Assembly (NCBI GenBank): GCA_008508345.1
Contig: QNGE01001681.1
Coordinates: forward strand, 87,786 to 151,785
DNA length: 64,000 nt
Reading direction: 5' to 3'
DNA from: Paragonimus westermani
Lineage: Eukaryota > Platyhelminthes > Trematoda > Plagiorchiida > Troglotrematidae
In this document: positions 9,758-23,200 of the stretch, one piece after another
Layout of the letters: every line of letters starts with the position of its first letter
Numbering within the stretch: the first letter of the stretch is position 1
Translations under genes and position numbers: made by a program
Notes under the pieces: model-generated
The model's input: only the letters and a program-made list of their open reading frames with translations
The model's database searches: none
What the model was told of the DNA's origin: nothing

Positions 9758-12139
9758 CTAGTTTGAAAGAAGAATTTAAAATTCTTATTAATATCTTTGT
9801 ATACATTAAAACGAAAGCCAGTAAAGCTTTAGTCAGTTTAGGCAATACCTGTCGAGCCAATCCAATAATTTTTTTCATAGGCCTGAGCTTAGAACAGTGC
9901 TTCTGAATCTATTATATTCCTGAGAAACATGCGTAGTCCTGTGAAACTTCGTGATAGCCATTTAAAAGATAACTCAGTACATCTTATGGCAGAAATAAGC
10001 TTATCAGTGTTATTGACAAAATATTGGCCATAATTTTCAAGAAATACAAAGGAACAGACCGCATCAAATTGTCTGTTCCACCTTTGCTGAAATTTCGTTC
10101 TTTTTGAAAAGGCATTAATGTGTCATAATTACGTTTTGACATCCCGATTTGACTAACTGACCGATAGAATATAAGGTAATGGCGCATAGCCATATAACAG
10201 AATGGTAGAATATAAGTGTATAACACGGATGTTGATGGAGTCCAACGTGACCTGCTTGCGAAATCCTATCGAGGCAGTCGATTCCCTGATGCGTCCCATG
10301 TGAAGAATTAGGACTAGTGTGGGAGTTGTCTCCGGTGTGGTTCCGTAGTCATGCCGTCCGAGTGTTGTTTTGCCAAGCAGCTGAAGTACAGATCTTTCGC
10401 AATTTGGCTACCTTGCAGGCACAATATTACATCGGCGGCGTACATGTAACATTCGCTGATAACAATGAACGCCATTTGTTACTTTCACGTTACTCATTGC
10501 TGACTAGCGTAGTCACTAATCCTATCAGTGCTTCAATCTACTGAAAAACCAACTTGCGGAAACTCACCTGCTTTTTTAACACTATTCGACGAATGTCATC
10601 TAGTCAAAGACAAAAAATAACAGGAGACTATGAGTCAGACACGACGATGTGCATAAAGTGTAAATTAAGTAAACTAAATGAACCTCATGGGAAAGTAACG
10701 GATCAATCGAGTGTTAATTATACAACGTTGTCCCGTATACAAACTGACCAGTAAAGTAGCAATACCGCTTGTTATTTGTGCGTTTGTTCTCACAGTCACG
10801 CTAGCGTGAACAAAACATCACTCAGATCAACTACTTTGACTGGAGGTTTTCGATTACCATTTTTTTCTACGTCAAAGCCATCAGATCTGTGCACTGTTTC
10901 ACTGATTTTGTAAGGAACGGGAAGTCTGGAGAATGAAAAGAGTCTAATCTTCTTAGACGGACAGTAGAACAGTCAAGGTTACAGCTCTTTATGACTTGGT
11001 ATGGATGAAATATTAACCGAAAAATCATTCTTTACTTCACCAGTTATTATAAATCGCTGAATACTGAAAGTCCTTTGCGACAAGCACACAAAGAAACTTA
11101 TCAGGTATCTGTCAAGGATTGGAGTTAATTCGTTATCTGAAAATTTCCAAATAGTGCACTGGTTTTAAAACCAAAGTTTTGTCGACGGAAAAATGACCAT
11201 ATGCAATAACTCATCACGAAGTCTTTCAAAGTTGTGATACATAGGCAACCAGATAAATTTAGCCTTGAAACTTACAAGGAACAGCGTTAACACAACGATT
11301 TTTCGTCAGATTCACCAACTCGAAGCAAACTGTGCACTTTAGTCCTTCGGCTTCTTTATTCTTCTCGCTGACATTGTGCAAGTTCTGCGGCAAATCGAAG
11401 GCGAACGGTGATGAGTGGTCACGTACGTAAACGATCCGTTCGTTTGCTCAGTCATTATGACATTTGAGAAAGTTGTGAACTCAAGCCTTACACTTCGAGA
11501 CGTGTGCTGCCAACATGCATACCGGCTAATTCAGCGACAAGTTTGAGCAAATTAAGTGCTCAACTTCCGTCTTGCTCTTTCATCTTGATGATTCTTAATA
11601 AGTTGAATTTCGGAGGAAGCCTCTTGTTACCCGGAGCATCATGCAAAAAACCGTTGAATTTACCATTTCAGTTCACCTGTTTTTCTAAAACTTAGTTGGC
11701 GTGCTTTAAATATCAAGAAGCCTTAAAGCTGAAAATAAGCCTTAAAGCATTTAAAGTTTGCCTCTTAGTTCTGTACTACACATACTCGGCGGCTTGATTA
11801 TCAGTGATTATGATTCCCCATTTGATGTTGCCGAACCAAGTTGGTAAACTTGCGTGACTCGTGATCCAATTTGATGTTTACAAGTTGTTCTTTTTCAGTA
11901 CCTCAGTTTTTAGACAACATGCATATGATTCTGTTAAATCTCTGTTCTCTCCCGCCTGTTCAGTGACGCAAAAACCTTTATAGCAAGGCGAGTTGTTTCT
12001 AAACTTGTTGCCTCTAGTCGTGGACCACATACAGATAGACCAGCAGGCAGCTTTTGAACTTAATTAGGTGACTGTTAAATCAGCGGGAGAAACGAAATAT
12101 GCGTCCTAGTAGCCTAGTCTTACGCACGGTCTGGGCTGG
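9758..12139. other. Non-coding stretch, presumed PTP intron
   Basis: No gene is supported. A GC-richer patch at about 10.23-10.54 kb is open for about 75 codons on the plus strand and partly open on the minus strand, but matches nothing I recognise. Confidence 0.4.
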
Positions 12140-12208
12140 ATATATATGTATATATATATCTTAAAATGGGCAGAGGGCAGAAGATTATACGTAAATATAT
12201 ATATATAC
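12140..12208. repeat. AT dinucleotide microsatellites
   Basis: Two short runs of alternating T and A occur at 12140-12159 and about 12194-12208, separated by unique sequence. Confidence 0.8.
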
Positions 12209-12879
12209 CGATATCGGACGTGGTTCTACAAATTCAGCAATAAACAATTTAAATATGGAGCAACTTACGACCAGGTTTACAAGCGCATACAACAGTGCAG
12301 CAGAAACGTGACAAAGTGTCCGATTAATTCCAGCGGTAAAACATGTTGTGGGTTACAGTTACTCATATAAACAAATATGGTAGAATATGGTAGAAATTGA
12401 AGTGTTAGTATGAAAGCCGAATACAGTTTAATTGTTCACGTACGATGTAGTGTTTATGGAAGGGAAATAAATTTCACCGTATCAAGCAGTTAGGAGTAAA
12501 GGCGAGTATTACAAACGGAAGTCGCATAAATTCGGAGATGAGGGCATACTACTGTCAACTTGTGAGTAGAAGAAAGTGAAATGTGAAATAGGAGTTCACA
12601 GTGACCTTTATCTTCGATATGTATTGTCCCACTGAAGCATGGTTTAAATACCCCACTGTAGTGTTACAACTTTAATCCAAACCGCCCGCTCTACCGTACG
12701 CGTAGAATGCTCACCTGTCTGGAGACTGTGTGGCGTGAGCCACTAGCCAAATCGGTGCTAGAATTGTCCTAAACGCATACGCAGATAAGGTCTGGTTAAC
12801 TGGACACTCGTCCACTACCGTCTCTACGCTGTCAGACATAAAAGTATAGAAAAACATCCACGGGTGTCAATCATAAGTG
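12209..12879. other. Unannotated non-coding stretch
   Basis: No gene, repeat or motif that I can support was seen here. Confidence 0.4.
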
Positions 12880-13060
12880 ATTTTTCATGTTGAACACCAC
12901 TCACGTCCGATCCCAGCTTCCTTAGTCAAACTCACTTTCCAGCCAACCTCCTTCAGAACATACTAGACTACAGTGTCGCTCTTTCAAAGTCCGCATTAGT
13001 TTGACATTGTAACCCCTGCTGCCGGGAAGAAAGTCAAAAACCTTTTTATCCTAACGTCAC
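12880..13060 (-). repeat. Worn copy of the foldback SINE (3' part)
   Basis: This aligns by eye with the left arm of the foldback SINE copies at 33.37 and 51.66 kb. The end signature (tttcatgttgaacaccactc), the gatcccagc box, the ttccagccaacctcc box and a degenerate remnant of the ctagact...tcgctct box occur in the same order and spacing. Many substitutions make it an old insertion. The minus orientation puts the A-rich end at 12880. The tRNA-like head is too worn to read. Confidence 0.55.
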
Positions 13061-14272
13061 TAAACTTCCCTACATCAAAAAACTTAGCAAACTTTGTGCT
13101 GTGAACTTCCGCACGCAATTAAGTCTTTGAAATATCCGCAAACATTTTAAGGTCACAATGCGCCCTTTCCTAAGTTAAACGTTGCCAATTAATGTTTAGT
13201 GACGTATAGATCTTAGGCTGTCTGTGGTTAACAATGATTCGTACCCAAAACTTTGGCGGCGCTGGTGAAGTTGCGTGGAGCAAAAGTAGCTCGCCTAACG
13301 AGTCTTTGTGGAAAAGACAACGTACCTAACACACAGTTTGAGTCGAATACTTTAATCGTGTATCGTGCAACCTGCGACAACCCAACAATCACTTCAGCTG
13401 GCATCTCTTAACCTTATGTACCTGCTTTTGTGTTACACTTCATATTACCTCGCACCTGAATTTTTACTATCAAGCACAAGTCCCCATAACGCGACCTCAA
13501 CATTGAATTTGTTGTTGGTGGTAAGTAAATTCTATTTGTTCATTTTACAGCACCTTCCAGCTGGTTAGACTGAACTGCTAATAATCAGGTGACTAGGTGA
13601 ATGGCAAAATGGGATTCGTTGGTAGCTCGATGACTAAAAGCACAGAGTTTTGTTGGACCAAATTAGCCATAAGGTTAAGGTGAATTCAACAAGAACCACT
13701 GAGCAACTGCCAGTCTGACCAAAAGTGTAGGGTCGCACACAGAGAAAAAACACAAGCGAATGCGTAAATGTCGCCAGTTAGAATCGAATAAGTAATCGAC
13801 AAACAACTGTTCTTAATCAACCGTTTGAAATAGGTCATGATCTACGATTAACTTAAGCAATCATTTCCACATTTTGAATTACTTTTTACGCATAGAACGC
13901 ACGCAAATGCTAGCGTCTGAAGAGTGTTCCACAGAAAAAGTATTCGAAAGTAGGGGTCAACAGAACTTTTACTTTACAGTTCAGGCAATAAATCATGTGA
14001 AATACTGATCCTAGACCAGAGCGCAACAGTCACTCTGGAACTTCAGAAATTCAAATTATATGATGACGTAAGCAGGGGATGGGTAACAAATTGCTAGGAC
14101 TTTACTGAGTGACAAAATTGTGCGTTAGCGTTGCACATAAGGAATGGTTGTTAAGTTGGCGGAATAAGACAAGACTGTCAAAAGCATGTGACAATATTCT
14201 TGTCCTTGTGAGCTAAACTGGACGAATGCACTCCAACAAACTTGTGAGAACATACGCCTTGGCTCCATGCCA
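13061..14272. other. Unannotated non-coding stretch
   Basis: No supported feature. A 67-codon plus-strand open frame at 13365-13568 is leucine/serine rich and looks like chance. Confidence 0.4.
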
Positions 14273-14277
14273 AACCG

Positions 14278-14326
14278 CACTAGCTCAAAACGACAATTAT
14301 TTTATAATTATCGTTTTGAGCTAGTG
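14278..14326. repeat. Long perfect hairpin
   Basis: Two arms of about 22 bases (cactagctcaaaacga... and its inverse) pair with a single mismatch around a loop of about 5 bases. Pairing can be extended outward to about 14273-14331 with one bulge (aaccg / ggtt). The arms are AT-rich toward the loop. No flanking direct repeat was seen. Confidence 0.85.
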
Positions 14327-14331
14327 GTTTC

Positions 14332-15669
14332 AGCTGCGTGAATGATTTGTTTCCGTCACTAATGTGAAACTTCTTCTGACAGAGATCAGCTGAGAAACAA
14401 CACATCTGATGATACGTCTCCAGAAGGACAACAAATGACCTTGTGATTGGTAGTAAAAACTAGTTCCTACAATAAACTTAGCAAATTAGCTTGGTCGAAA
14501 ACTGAGCTCGTGGTAGATATCAGTCTTCCTTGTCCTGACGTAAGAGAGAGGTATTACTCGGTAATAAATTTTCACCTCATTTAAACATCTGCTGGACTGA
14601 AAGTAACTTATGAGAAACTACTTTTAACGGTATACTCTGTAGTACTGTTCGTCTTATGGATTATACCTTGGGTAAACAAAACCTCGAAAAGGCTAGCTGT
14701 TAGGTAAAAATCAATACATTCCCAAGGAGAATCAAAAAACGTACTAACTGACGAAGAAAACTTACCTTAAACTCCTCCCTGAACATAATGTTGTTTTCAG
14801 CAGAGCCAACTGAGTAAAGGGCATCATAGTTGGAAATGTTTGCTTGCCCCCGGCTGATTAGTTTGTGATGGTGAATAACAATAGAGAACCGAATGAACTG
14901 GAGGAAATTTTAGGCATGTAAGACTGGTTTTATACGCTACCTGCTTGGATAGACGTGCAAAATATCATAATACAGGTGATGCATCAAACCAGTAGAAAAA
15001 ACATGCTCACAGATACGTTGTGTCGGTCAATCAGAACAAGGTAATTGACAGCATTCTTACAACATACATCAACTATTTAGTTTGGTAAGCGAGCAAACTT
15101 GTTGCCCTTGTTACAGGAAACGTTCTTAATACAAATCATATTTGGCAACCTATGGATTAATCAACATCAGTAGCCGAAGTACCGAAAGACAAACCCAGCA
15201 ACAGTTTGGATAGCGAACACCGTAGTTACTAACTGGCTCTCTCCAGCACAAGTGATATTTACACATTATTTATTTGTACACAGTTTCACGGGCCTTGTCA
15301 GATATACTTCAGAACGCGTGCTATAAATTAGTGAGTATTAGAAACGTTCACCTCTAAAGAAAACACATTCCGCAGTATAACCACAGTCGCCAGATAACGT
15401 TCTTAATCCATAAGAAAGTTTCCTCAGGGGCAGTTCAATCCACTCACTCCTAACAAGACCACTGATTATATCAACATAATGATTCTGGAATTACTGTAAT
15501 ATTTTCTTCTACCAAAGTTTCAACCCCAATTGTCGAGCGAAAAAGTAACTCTAGATCATTTAGGTCATTTAGGTGTTTTAAATAAAGTGAAAGTTTATTG
15601 GATTTTTCAATCACTGGGCCGCTAGAAAGTTGGCTTGTCAGCCGGCAAAACGCTCGTGCCGTCGGAAGT
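14332..15669. other. Unannotated non-coding stretch
   Basis: No gene, repeat or motif that I can support. Confidence 0.4.
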
Positions 15670-15686
15670 AATATATATATATATAT
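15670..15686. repeat. AT microsatellite
   Basis: A run of alternating A and T of about 17 bases. Confidence 0.8.
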
Positions 15687-15959
15687 CATGTAGTTTGATG
15701 TAATGGACTGCAAGACTCTAAATCTACTGATATGCTAGCTTGTTACACTGTTTAACATTAGTCTGTCGATGAGTTCAAATAACCGATACGCTGACCTATG
15801 CGTGCTTTATCTGGGTGTGTTTACTGCAGAAATTCACCCCTTCATGCCTACATGAAGGTGTTTCTTCGTAGCTCTGGTTACAGATATAAAAACGCGGAAA
15901 TAGATCTGAGAACGAAAAGGTAGTCTTAGCCCGTGAGGAATTCTGTTAGAAACCCATTT

Positions 15960-15979
15960 GCTTGCATTCGAATGCAAGC
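15960..15979. repeat. 20 bp perfect palindrome
   Basis: A fully self-complementary 20-mer (gcttgcattc joined to its inverse) with no loop. It could be a site for a dimeric DNA-binding protein, but nothing nearby supports a function. Confidence 0.8.
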
Positions 15980-17657
15980 TAACGATGGCTTCAGCAAACT
16001 GTCTTTCTGTATTCTCACTACACCAAACTCAAAGTTGCATGGAGCTGTACACGAGCAATTATTTATTTAAACAACCGACTGAACTAAAGGAGGACAACCA
16101 TGTTCATTGTACAGTACGCAGAAACTGGAAAAAATTAAATATAAAAGACTCCTTTTAGCCATAGTGGCTTTAATAAAGACATCAGTGATTTGGAAACCCT
16201 AGTCTAGTTTATGGTTTGCTAGAAATCTCACTATCCGAATCACAATTATCTGGTCACACATGACTCATAAATGTACGACGGTTATCATCTATAAGGTACT
16301 GATAGATGTCAGCATACTCTGAGGTAATTAAAGGCGGAATTTGACGTTAGTTTGACAGAGTTAACCGTTATTAGCATGATGTTCAGTTAGAACCATCAGT
16401 TAACTTAAAAATTCTTGAACAACATACTCTGCGTTATCCTCAATTGGTTTGCATTGTTTTATGAATAATCACAAGTAGTACTAAGCTACGCAAATGCCAG
16501 TAACTTACTCGATACATATTCGAATTCTCGGCAAACTAAAATGTATTGTATTGAAATGCACGCCAATAAGACGTGGATTAAACAGTTCTCCGTTAGGTAT
16601 TTCGTTCTGATAATAACATGGTCTTTCAAACGTACGACTGGAATTCATTGATACATTACATTTCCACCATTTAGAAAAGTTCTATTTGGCCCGTTTATTA
16701 ATAGCATAAATCTTTACGACTACATCATCGGAAAAGGAAGGGTTTACCACGAACGCCTGTAGAAAACTTCTCAACACATCTGACCAAGCACGTACATAAG
16801 TTCATGTGTTTAACTAAACCGAATTTCAGTAAGACAGAAGTACAACGGATCAAACTCGCATGGGGTTCTTTCACCTTGTACAAAAAAGACCATAATTTGT
16901 TTTTCAACAGAGAGCAGTGTGACCAAAGTGCTAACTTAAACGAGAATTAATTTTTGGTAAACGGGTATGAATGTGGAAGTGCTCAGACCCCGGCGTGTCT
17001 CAAGAGTTCCACCGGTGGTCCACTTGGCCTGTGAAGATATGATGTTCGTCTTGTTAGTTTTTATTAAGAAAGAGCAGCAAGCTTTCTATAACTAGATATT
17101 ATGATTATGTCAGATGGTTCACAGATCCAAAAAGCTCCAAGAAACAACAAGATAAATTGAAATGTGAGGAGAAACAGACACATGATATGTCACAGTTGAG
17201 CAATGAAGTATATCTAAGCGGTACACTGATAAGATTTACCATGATATTCAGGTAACAAATGTCAAACCGACGAAAAAACAAACTTAAAAATCTTTTAATT
17301 AGTGAGAGTGTCTTTGGTGTGTGATATCACCGGCTGACCGTCATTGGTGGTCGAACAAATTAGTGAACACCTCCAAATATCAAAACGTGTAGCCCGAGTT
17401 GGGTGGAGCGCTGCCACAGCCAGCCTACCCCAACTGAATGTTGGTTCTACCAGCATCGCACCCTGTTCAATTAAAGCTCAAAATTTATTAGAATGATCTC
17501 TCAGTCGTCTTATGTTTGGTGCTAAAAAGTCCGCTAATTATCAGGAAAGTACGCCTATAGTTTTGTTGGTTACAATCAAGTCATCTGTTAAATCCTAACA
17601 AGCTGTTGAGAAAGTACACACCGCTCAACTTCTCAGATATCATCGTTAACCAAGTAC
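15980..17657. other. Unannotated non-coding stretch
   Basis: Nothing supported. A 60-codon minus-strand frame at 16725-16907 resembles no family I know. Confidence 0.4.
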
Positions 17658-17763
17658 CTAAACTTCGCTCTGTAAACCCTACGCGGACATTTCCAGTAAG
17701 AACATCACAAAGTTTGGTACACGGCGTTAGGTTCGTAAGTTTACTTTTGGCTGATGGCCCATA
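17658..17763 (-). CDS. Possible fibronectin type III-like exon (speculative)
   Basis: A 106 bp open block has a consensus acceptor on the minus strand (CTTGCAG) and a GT donor (TTTAG/GTACTT). Its frame reads SKLTNLTPCTKLCDVLTGN, which has the L-x-x-L-x-P-x-T-x-Y pattern of the E-F strands of fibronectin III domains, with Leu in place of the Tyr. Such domains are common in receptor PTP ectodomains. However, it lies downstream of the membrane exon at 26.3 kb on the same strand, so it cannot be part of that ectodomain in a simple gene order. It may be chance, an exon of another gene or a relic. Confidence 0.2.
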
Positions 17764-19788
17764 CTGCAAGTTAATCTTGTTCAGGGGGCTTTGAAGTGGA
17801 AAAACATATCTCAGCAACAACTACAACCTTTTGTCGCAATCATCCAATTCATCATCGACGTTTTCGGTCGTTATCGCGATCAGAATTTTAAAATTGTGGC
17901 ATTCCATGAAATAATCTAAGCCAACTGATGGATTCACGTGACACTACAGTCAACAGAACTGAATAACAGATTACTGTTCGCAAATCAGTGATTAAGTTCA
18001 ACTCATTGTGGCAAATACACCTTACATAAAGACACCATAAAACTCGCTACATACTCGTCCATCAATGTGCTAGGAAGTGCTGAGTTCGAAATTGTTAACA
18101 AATTAGGAACAGGCAAACAAAAATCCAGGAAAACAGGAGGGACCGTTACAGAACGATGGTGCCTAATATAACCCGCTCAGGCAACGTGCTGTTGCAGAAC
18201 AGTGAAAACATTAGACGTATGCCAGAAACATGAATGGATCGGTCAACAGGCCATCCCGATAACAATCAATTTGTGAATGTGTATACAGTGAAGTGGTATT
18301 TCACTTTTCAATTGTCACTGCCTTCAGGAACCGAGAAAGCTATTGTCTTTCTAATACCGTTTTCCAAGTTTCCCTCAGGCACAGTTGAAGCAGTCTAAAT
18401 CTTTCTTTGGCGTGTAAATTAAAAAATATTTCTGAGTAGTAAAAATGTAGCTTAGCGTACTTGACATAAACTTTCGAGAAACTGAGTTTGGTTATTTTCA
18501 CAGGCCAAACAGAATCTTGCAATGAATGAACCCGTAATGTATTAGTCACGTCAGAAGATCCTGCTCAGATTTATGGATTTTTGCGCTCTCGGGCTTGTTC
18601 TGGGTCAAAATTCACTGCGTATTTGTTAAATCAGCATGTATGAGAATGTACCCGACACTCACAAAATGGGGTACACCTACTGTTGTAACCATAAAATAAA
18701 CTTGGCTTGTCACGTTGATTACAGCTGAACACCCGTCGCCAGATATAGGAAGGCGTTTAGCAAACGTGAACAGCATTCTCCAATATTGACGTGTCTGTAC
18801 ATCCGTTATTAATACAGCGGTGCTGGTTTACATGTTAGCATATCTTGCACAATAAACATCCACGTTTCAAATCGTTTTTCCTAGTTTTCAAACTTCCCGA
18901 CATCACCGGCTGTTAGCAATTTTGGCTTTTTGGTGTTGCACTACGTTACACAGTGGTGATGCTGTGTATTGTATAGTATTGATATTATTTCAGAAAAATT
19001 GACAACGCTGAGAAAAAACTATAAGGCTAACTAGGAATTTACGGTTAGAAATGCATTTATTTGTCGAGGAGCACAAACTATCTGCTTACTGTTAGTGATA
19101 TATTCGAGGAAGTTCAAAGTGTGACGAACACAACATTAGGGCAACGTTGTGGCTAGTGTTACGTCAGAAAAAAACAGTAAAATGGACTTTTTCCAACCAC
19201 TTATTATCCCACTACACTATGTTTACACGTCTCCTACAAGTGAATCACTGTAGTGTGGTCTTGTCCCCAGACACACAACAAATACACCAATAGGCCATAG
19301 ATCTTAACGTTTAGGTTTAATTGTCACGCAAGTTTTACGAGGCCAAGTCTAAATAAAAGCCACAGCCTAGCAAGTATGGTGGATAAAATTCGAGAAGTAC
19401 AGGCCCATTGTTTTTACTTTGGGCTTATGAACTGTGTTACTACGTCGATCGCAAACCTCTGCTTATCCAAAGTTGTCATCAACATTGGAAAACTCTCCAA
19501 CATACATGTATTTAGCTTACCAATCGTGATAGTTTATATCTTCACAACTAATTCTATACAATCCTCGAAAATTGAATAGTAATCAAGTACTCTTCAGGAG
19601 GCTGTACCAATACCACCTTCATTCATCAGGAAGATTCACATTTAGTTTATCCCCGCTGGATACGCTCACGTTCAAATTGACGCATGTAAATCTTTGGTCA
19701 CCATGGGCGTTGTTGGATCTGTTGAATTTCATCTGGTAAGCTTGGTTTATTTTCTTTCCGGATGGTGCAGAACGATGAATTTTTCTGA
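17764..19788. other. Unannotated non-coding stretch
   Basis: No gene is supported. Short frames on both strands at about 18.34 and 19.38 kb show no family resemblance. Confidence 0.4.
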
Positions 19789-20232
19789 GGCTTGTTTGGT
19801 TTGTTTAAAGAAAGCCGATCCCCAAATTCACCTGTATTAGACTTTGATATGTACAGTGAACGATCATGTTAAATAATGTACCACAACTACACACAGAACG
19901 TTCGCTTTCTTCATGCTTTATAACTACCATTGACCATTCATTGAGACTTACCTCAATGGTATTGCTGGGCTTGCTCTCATCTTCATCTACAACCGGCTGT
20001 TTTAATGAGCTCATTTCCTGTTGACTGGTGGCTGTTTCCTGACTCATGTTTCGCTGCTCCGTTTTGAACGCCTTCCTGCCGGGTAACTTGTGCATCCCGT
20101 TAGTCCACACCCGAGGTGAGATAGCACCTTTGTTGTGATTGTGTCAAGCAGCAATGTATAAATCCTAATCCTCCCGATTGCCTTTTCTGACGTGTATTAG
20201 GTCTGGTAGATAGTCCGGTTAACCCGGCCGTC
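19789..20232. repeat. Dispersed 0.44 kb repeat, copy 1
   Basis: This block is about 75-80% similar by eye to 48313-48727 on the same strand. Shared landmarks in order are ggcttgtttggtttgttta, aaagccgatccc, gtaccacaact, gatgagctcatttcc, ttgactggtggct, acccgaggtgagatagcacc and tagatagtccggt. On the minus strand this copy has an open frame of 101 codons and, at 19951/19952, a consensus splice donor (GAG/GTAAGT). Both are lost in the second copy. It may be part of an uncharacterised mobile element or a retroposed exon. Confidence 0.75.
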
Positions 20233-23200
20233 TGAGTGAGTTGTCGAGTGCGCATTACTATGTGAATTATTTTAAGTCGTCAAGAGCGATTTGCTAGAGA
20301 ATCTTCCGCGCTAAATTTGCATGTGGTGAACGAGAACTAATCTCATTCCTGTGAACTGTTTGTGGTACGTCACAGTCAAAAAGGTAATTTCAGTGCAATT
20401 ATTACCTTATTGGATAAAAATGAAGTAATTTTCTGGTTTGACATCAAAAGTGAAACAGATGGATTAGCGTTAGCGATCTATGTTCATTTGCTTGCTGATA
20501 AAGGTCATGAGCCTAACTTGGATGTATTGTGATCGGGGTCAACGTTAGCCTCAACAGCAGCTTGGTATATTCTAGAAATACCGCATGACAAACAGATAAT
20601 TAAGCAAGATTGGTGAGAACCACCAGAAACGTAGATGTTGCTAGCAAATCAATGGCTGTGGCACGGCGCTATATATGGCTCGGTTCCTGATCGACGGCAG
20701 CTAACCGCTTCATTTAACAAACTAGCCATGGTCATACTAGTTCGTAAGCAATGTGGTTTATAGTAATGAACACTGGAGGCATTTATGAATTACGTATATT
20801 GTCGTCAGTCAGAGCTATTTAGCAAGGAAGTTGGAGTAATCTTGCCTCTAAGTAATCGTAGAAAAAAATTAGCACTCCCCGAACGATGTCATCGGCACAC
20901 CAGTATATTTTATTAGGTCAATTTTTCGAACGATGCTGTGAATGTGACTAATTGCAAAAATTCAATAAACAGGAATGCAAACTACGATTTCACAGTTATT
21001 TCTCTCACATCAATCTGAGGCACTTTGAAGAGGAATAAAAGAACTAGTGAAGGTCAGCATAAAGAGCACGTAAAGCCGTTGCAGTGTTTGTAGTAGTGAA
21101 AATACCTAGTACGAATTAACGTGACGAGTTGTTCAAATGTTGATCGACCTGTTCAGAAGGGTCCGACCAAAGGTAGATGTCCTTATTGACAGCACTGTCG
21201 ATTCGAATTGAACGGTCATCACAACAGATGTGCTGCTCATCAGTTAAAACACTGTAAACGACCGATTCTGGATGAATGAACCACGCCATGGTGACCCTAA
21301 AACTATCGTGTTTCATTAACAGCAGAATTCATACGTGCTCACTATTCACAGACCATATAGGATCAACGTTCGTGCGTTAGCCGGATTACACAGAAAACTT
21401 GTACACAAACACAGCTTAAAACTTCTGAGGCAACCGCGATAAAACCTAATCATATCTGGTGACAGGATGCTTGGTTTTGTTGGTGTGACCTCAATTTTAT
21501 GTCTCACAAACCGAATACACAGTATGTCTTAGAACGAGTCATTTTGTTTGCTTTTGAAGACGGTGAAAAACTTCGTAACTAGTGGTAACAGGGCCACTCT
21601 GTTTACGTGGCAGTATTTCATGAAGAGTTTCTTAGTTTTCAGGATCAAACTTGCGAGCAAGTTTGTCAAGGAGACACCAAAAACTTTGCAAAACGGTTGA
21701 AGATTTCTGACCTGGTGCCTGCTCACGTACTTCGGTTTAACAGCTGACTGACTGTAATCGTACGCTTATTGGATAGACGGAGCAGAATCGTATGCAAAAA
21801 TGACAGCCATACTTACACAAATAGCAAACCTTAGGGGTCATTTCTTTGATAACATGAAGTTGACTTCTTGATGGAAACTAGCGGGATAATTGATTTGATA
21901 TAATTTTGGTTAAAAATGGAAGTAAGATGGAGTGCATGAAGAAGTGACTTTTAACTGCAAACAGGTGGTTGCATATCGTAAATTAGGACGGACTGCCATA
22001 CTGTAGGTTCCATCCAACAGGAATTATCTATTTTAGGAATACTGTTTATGGTAGAACACACGTATTCCGAGATTCAAAGGTTTTTCTTGGAAGCGTGCAG
22101 AGAAAAGAATGACCGCGAACGTAGGATAGTTTTGATGATGCGCTCTCACGGTTTGCACCGGTTACCATGAGTTCATGGAACAAGAAGTTGATAAGTTAGT
22201 TTCTAATACCAAACACTAGCATGAGTCGCACGTGTACCCAATGAATATGAGGTCAGCTGCCGAGGCTCAGAGGTGCAGCATTGTTTATGAACGCAACCAC
22301 GTTGAACAAGACAGCTTTATGTAGATGGTTGTTGACTGGTTATGTCATAAGCATCTCGAAAACACAATTCACAGTTAAATTCGATGAGTATTGGTCATGA
22401 TGTTAGTCTTGACACATAATTCACTCTTGTCTTTGGCTTCTGTGTGTCTACTAGGTTCAACTCAGTTTCACCGAGGATGACTAGTATCCGGATGACCCAT
22501 CAGCAGCTCTTATGTAAGCTGGACTACTGTCATTATGCACTCCTATTAGACTCAGTACTTGCTTGCTGTCCAGTCAAGTTTTGTGAGGAGAAATAAATTT
22601 CTCCATCCTCATGGTAGTAATTTTTCAAAAAAACCCGCTGTTTTTCGGTCAAATTGCTGAGAGCAAATAAATTTTGCCAGTTCAGGTAAATGAAAACTGA
22701 AACTCGTATATTCAAGTAAGTGTTGTTCATTTACCCATCAATAAAGGTAACCACTGGTAATATGCATCTGCTGCATTTGCTGCGAGTTATCCACTACTCA
22801 ATCAGAGGATGTACTCAAATGTGTGGCGAGGTTAAACAGGGGCAGCGGAATTTACACACCTGTCCGGTCCACATGGGTTGGACAATGCAGGTCAAGCTAT
22901 TCATTCTTTCTGATAAACAAATTGAGAATAACACAACGTTATGAGCAGGTTGTAGTACTCTACTTTCCAACCATCTCGAATGGCTTTCCTCAGGAGTGTT
23001 GTAGTCCAAATAGTTGCTCGCGAAGTAGATTCAGTTTGATTGATAAGAACACTGACATTTAGATAGGCATGCGATAAGGTGTCCTCGTGGACAGTGCAAA
23101 TTCACTTGGTCTATGCGATTGCAAGTAAACAATTTGATGTGCTCTCCTCATTTAAACGAATTTATCCCCACCTAGTTAGGCGGCTGTTTAACATGAGATA

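Noticed and set aside
14273..14331. MicroRNA precursor
   Set aside because: Pairing is too perfect and the loop too small, and there is no sign of a known miRNA seed. Kept only as a hairpin.
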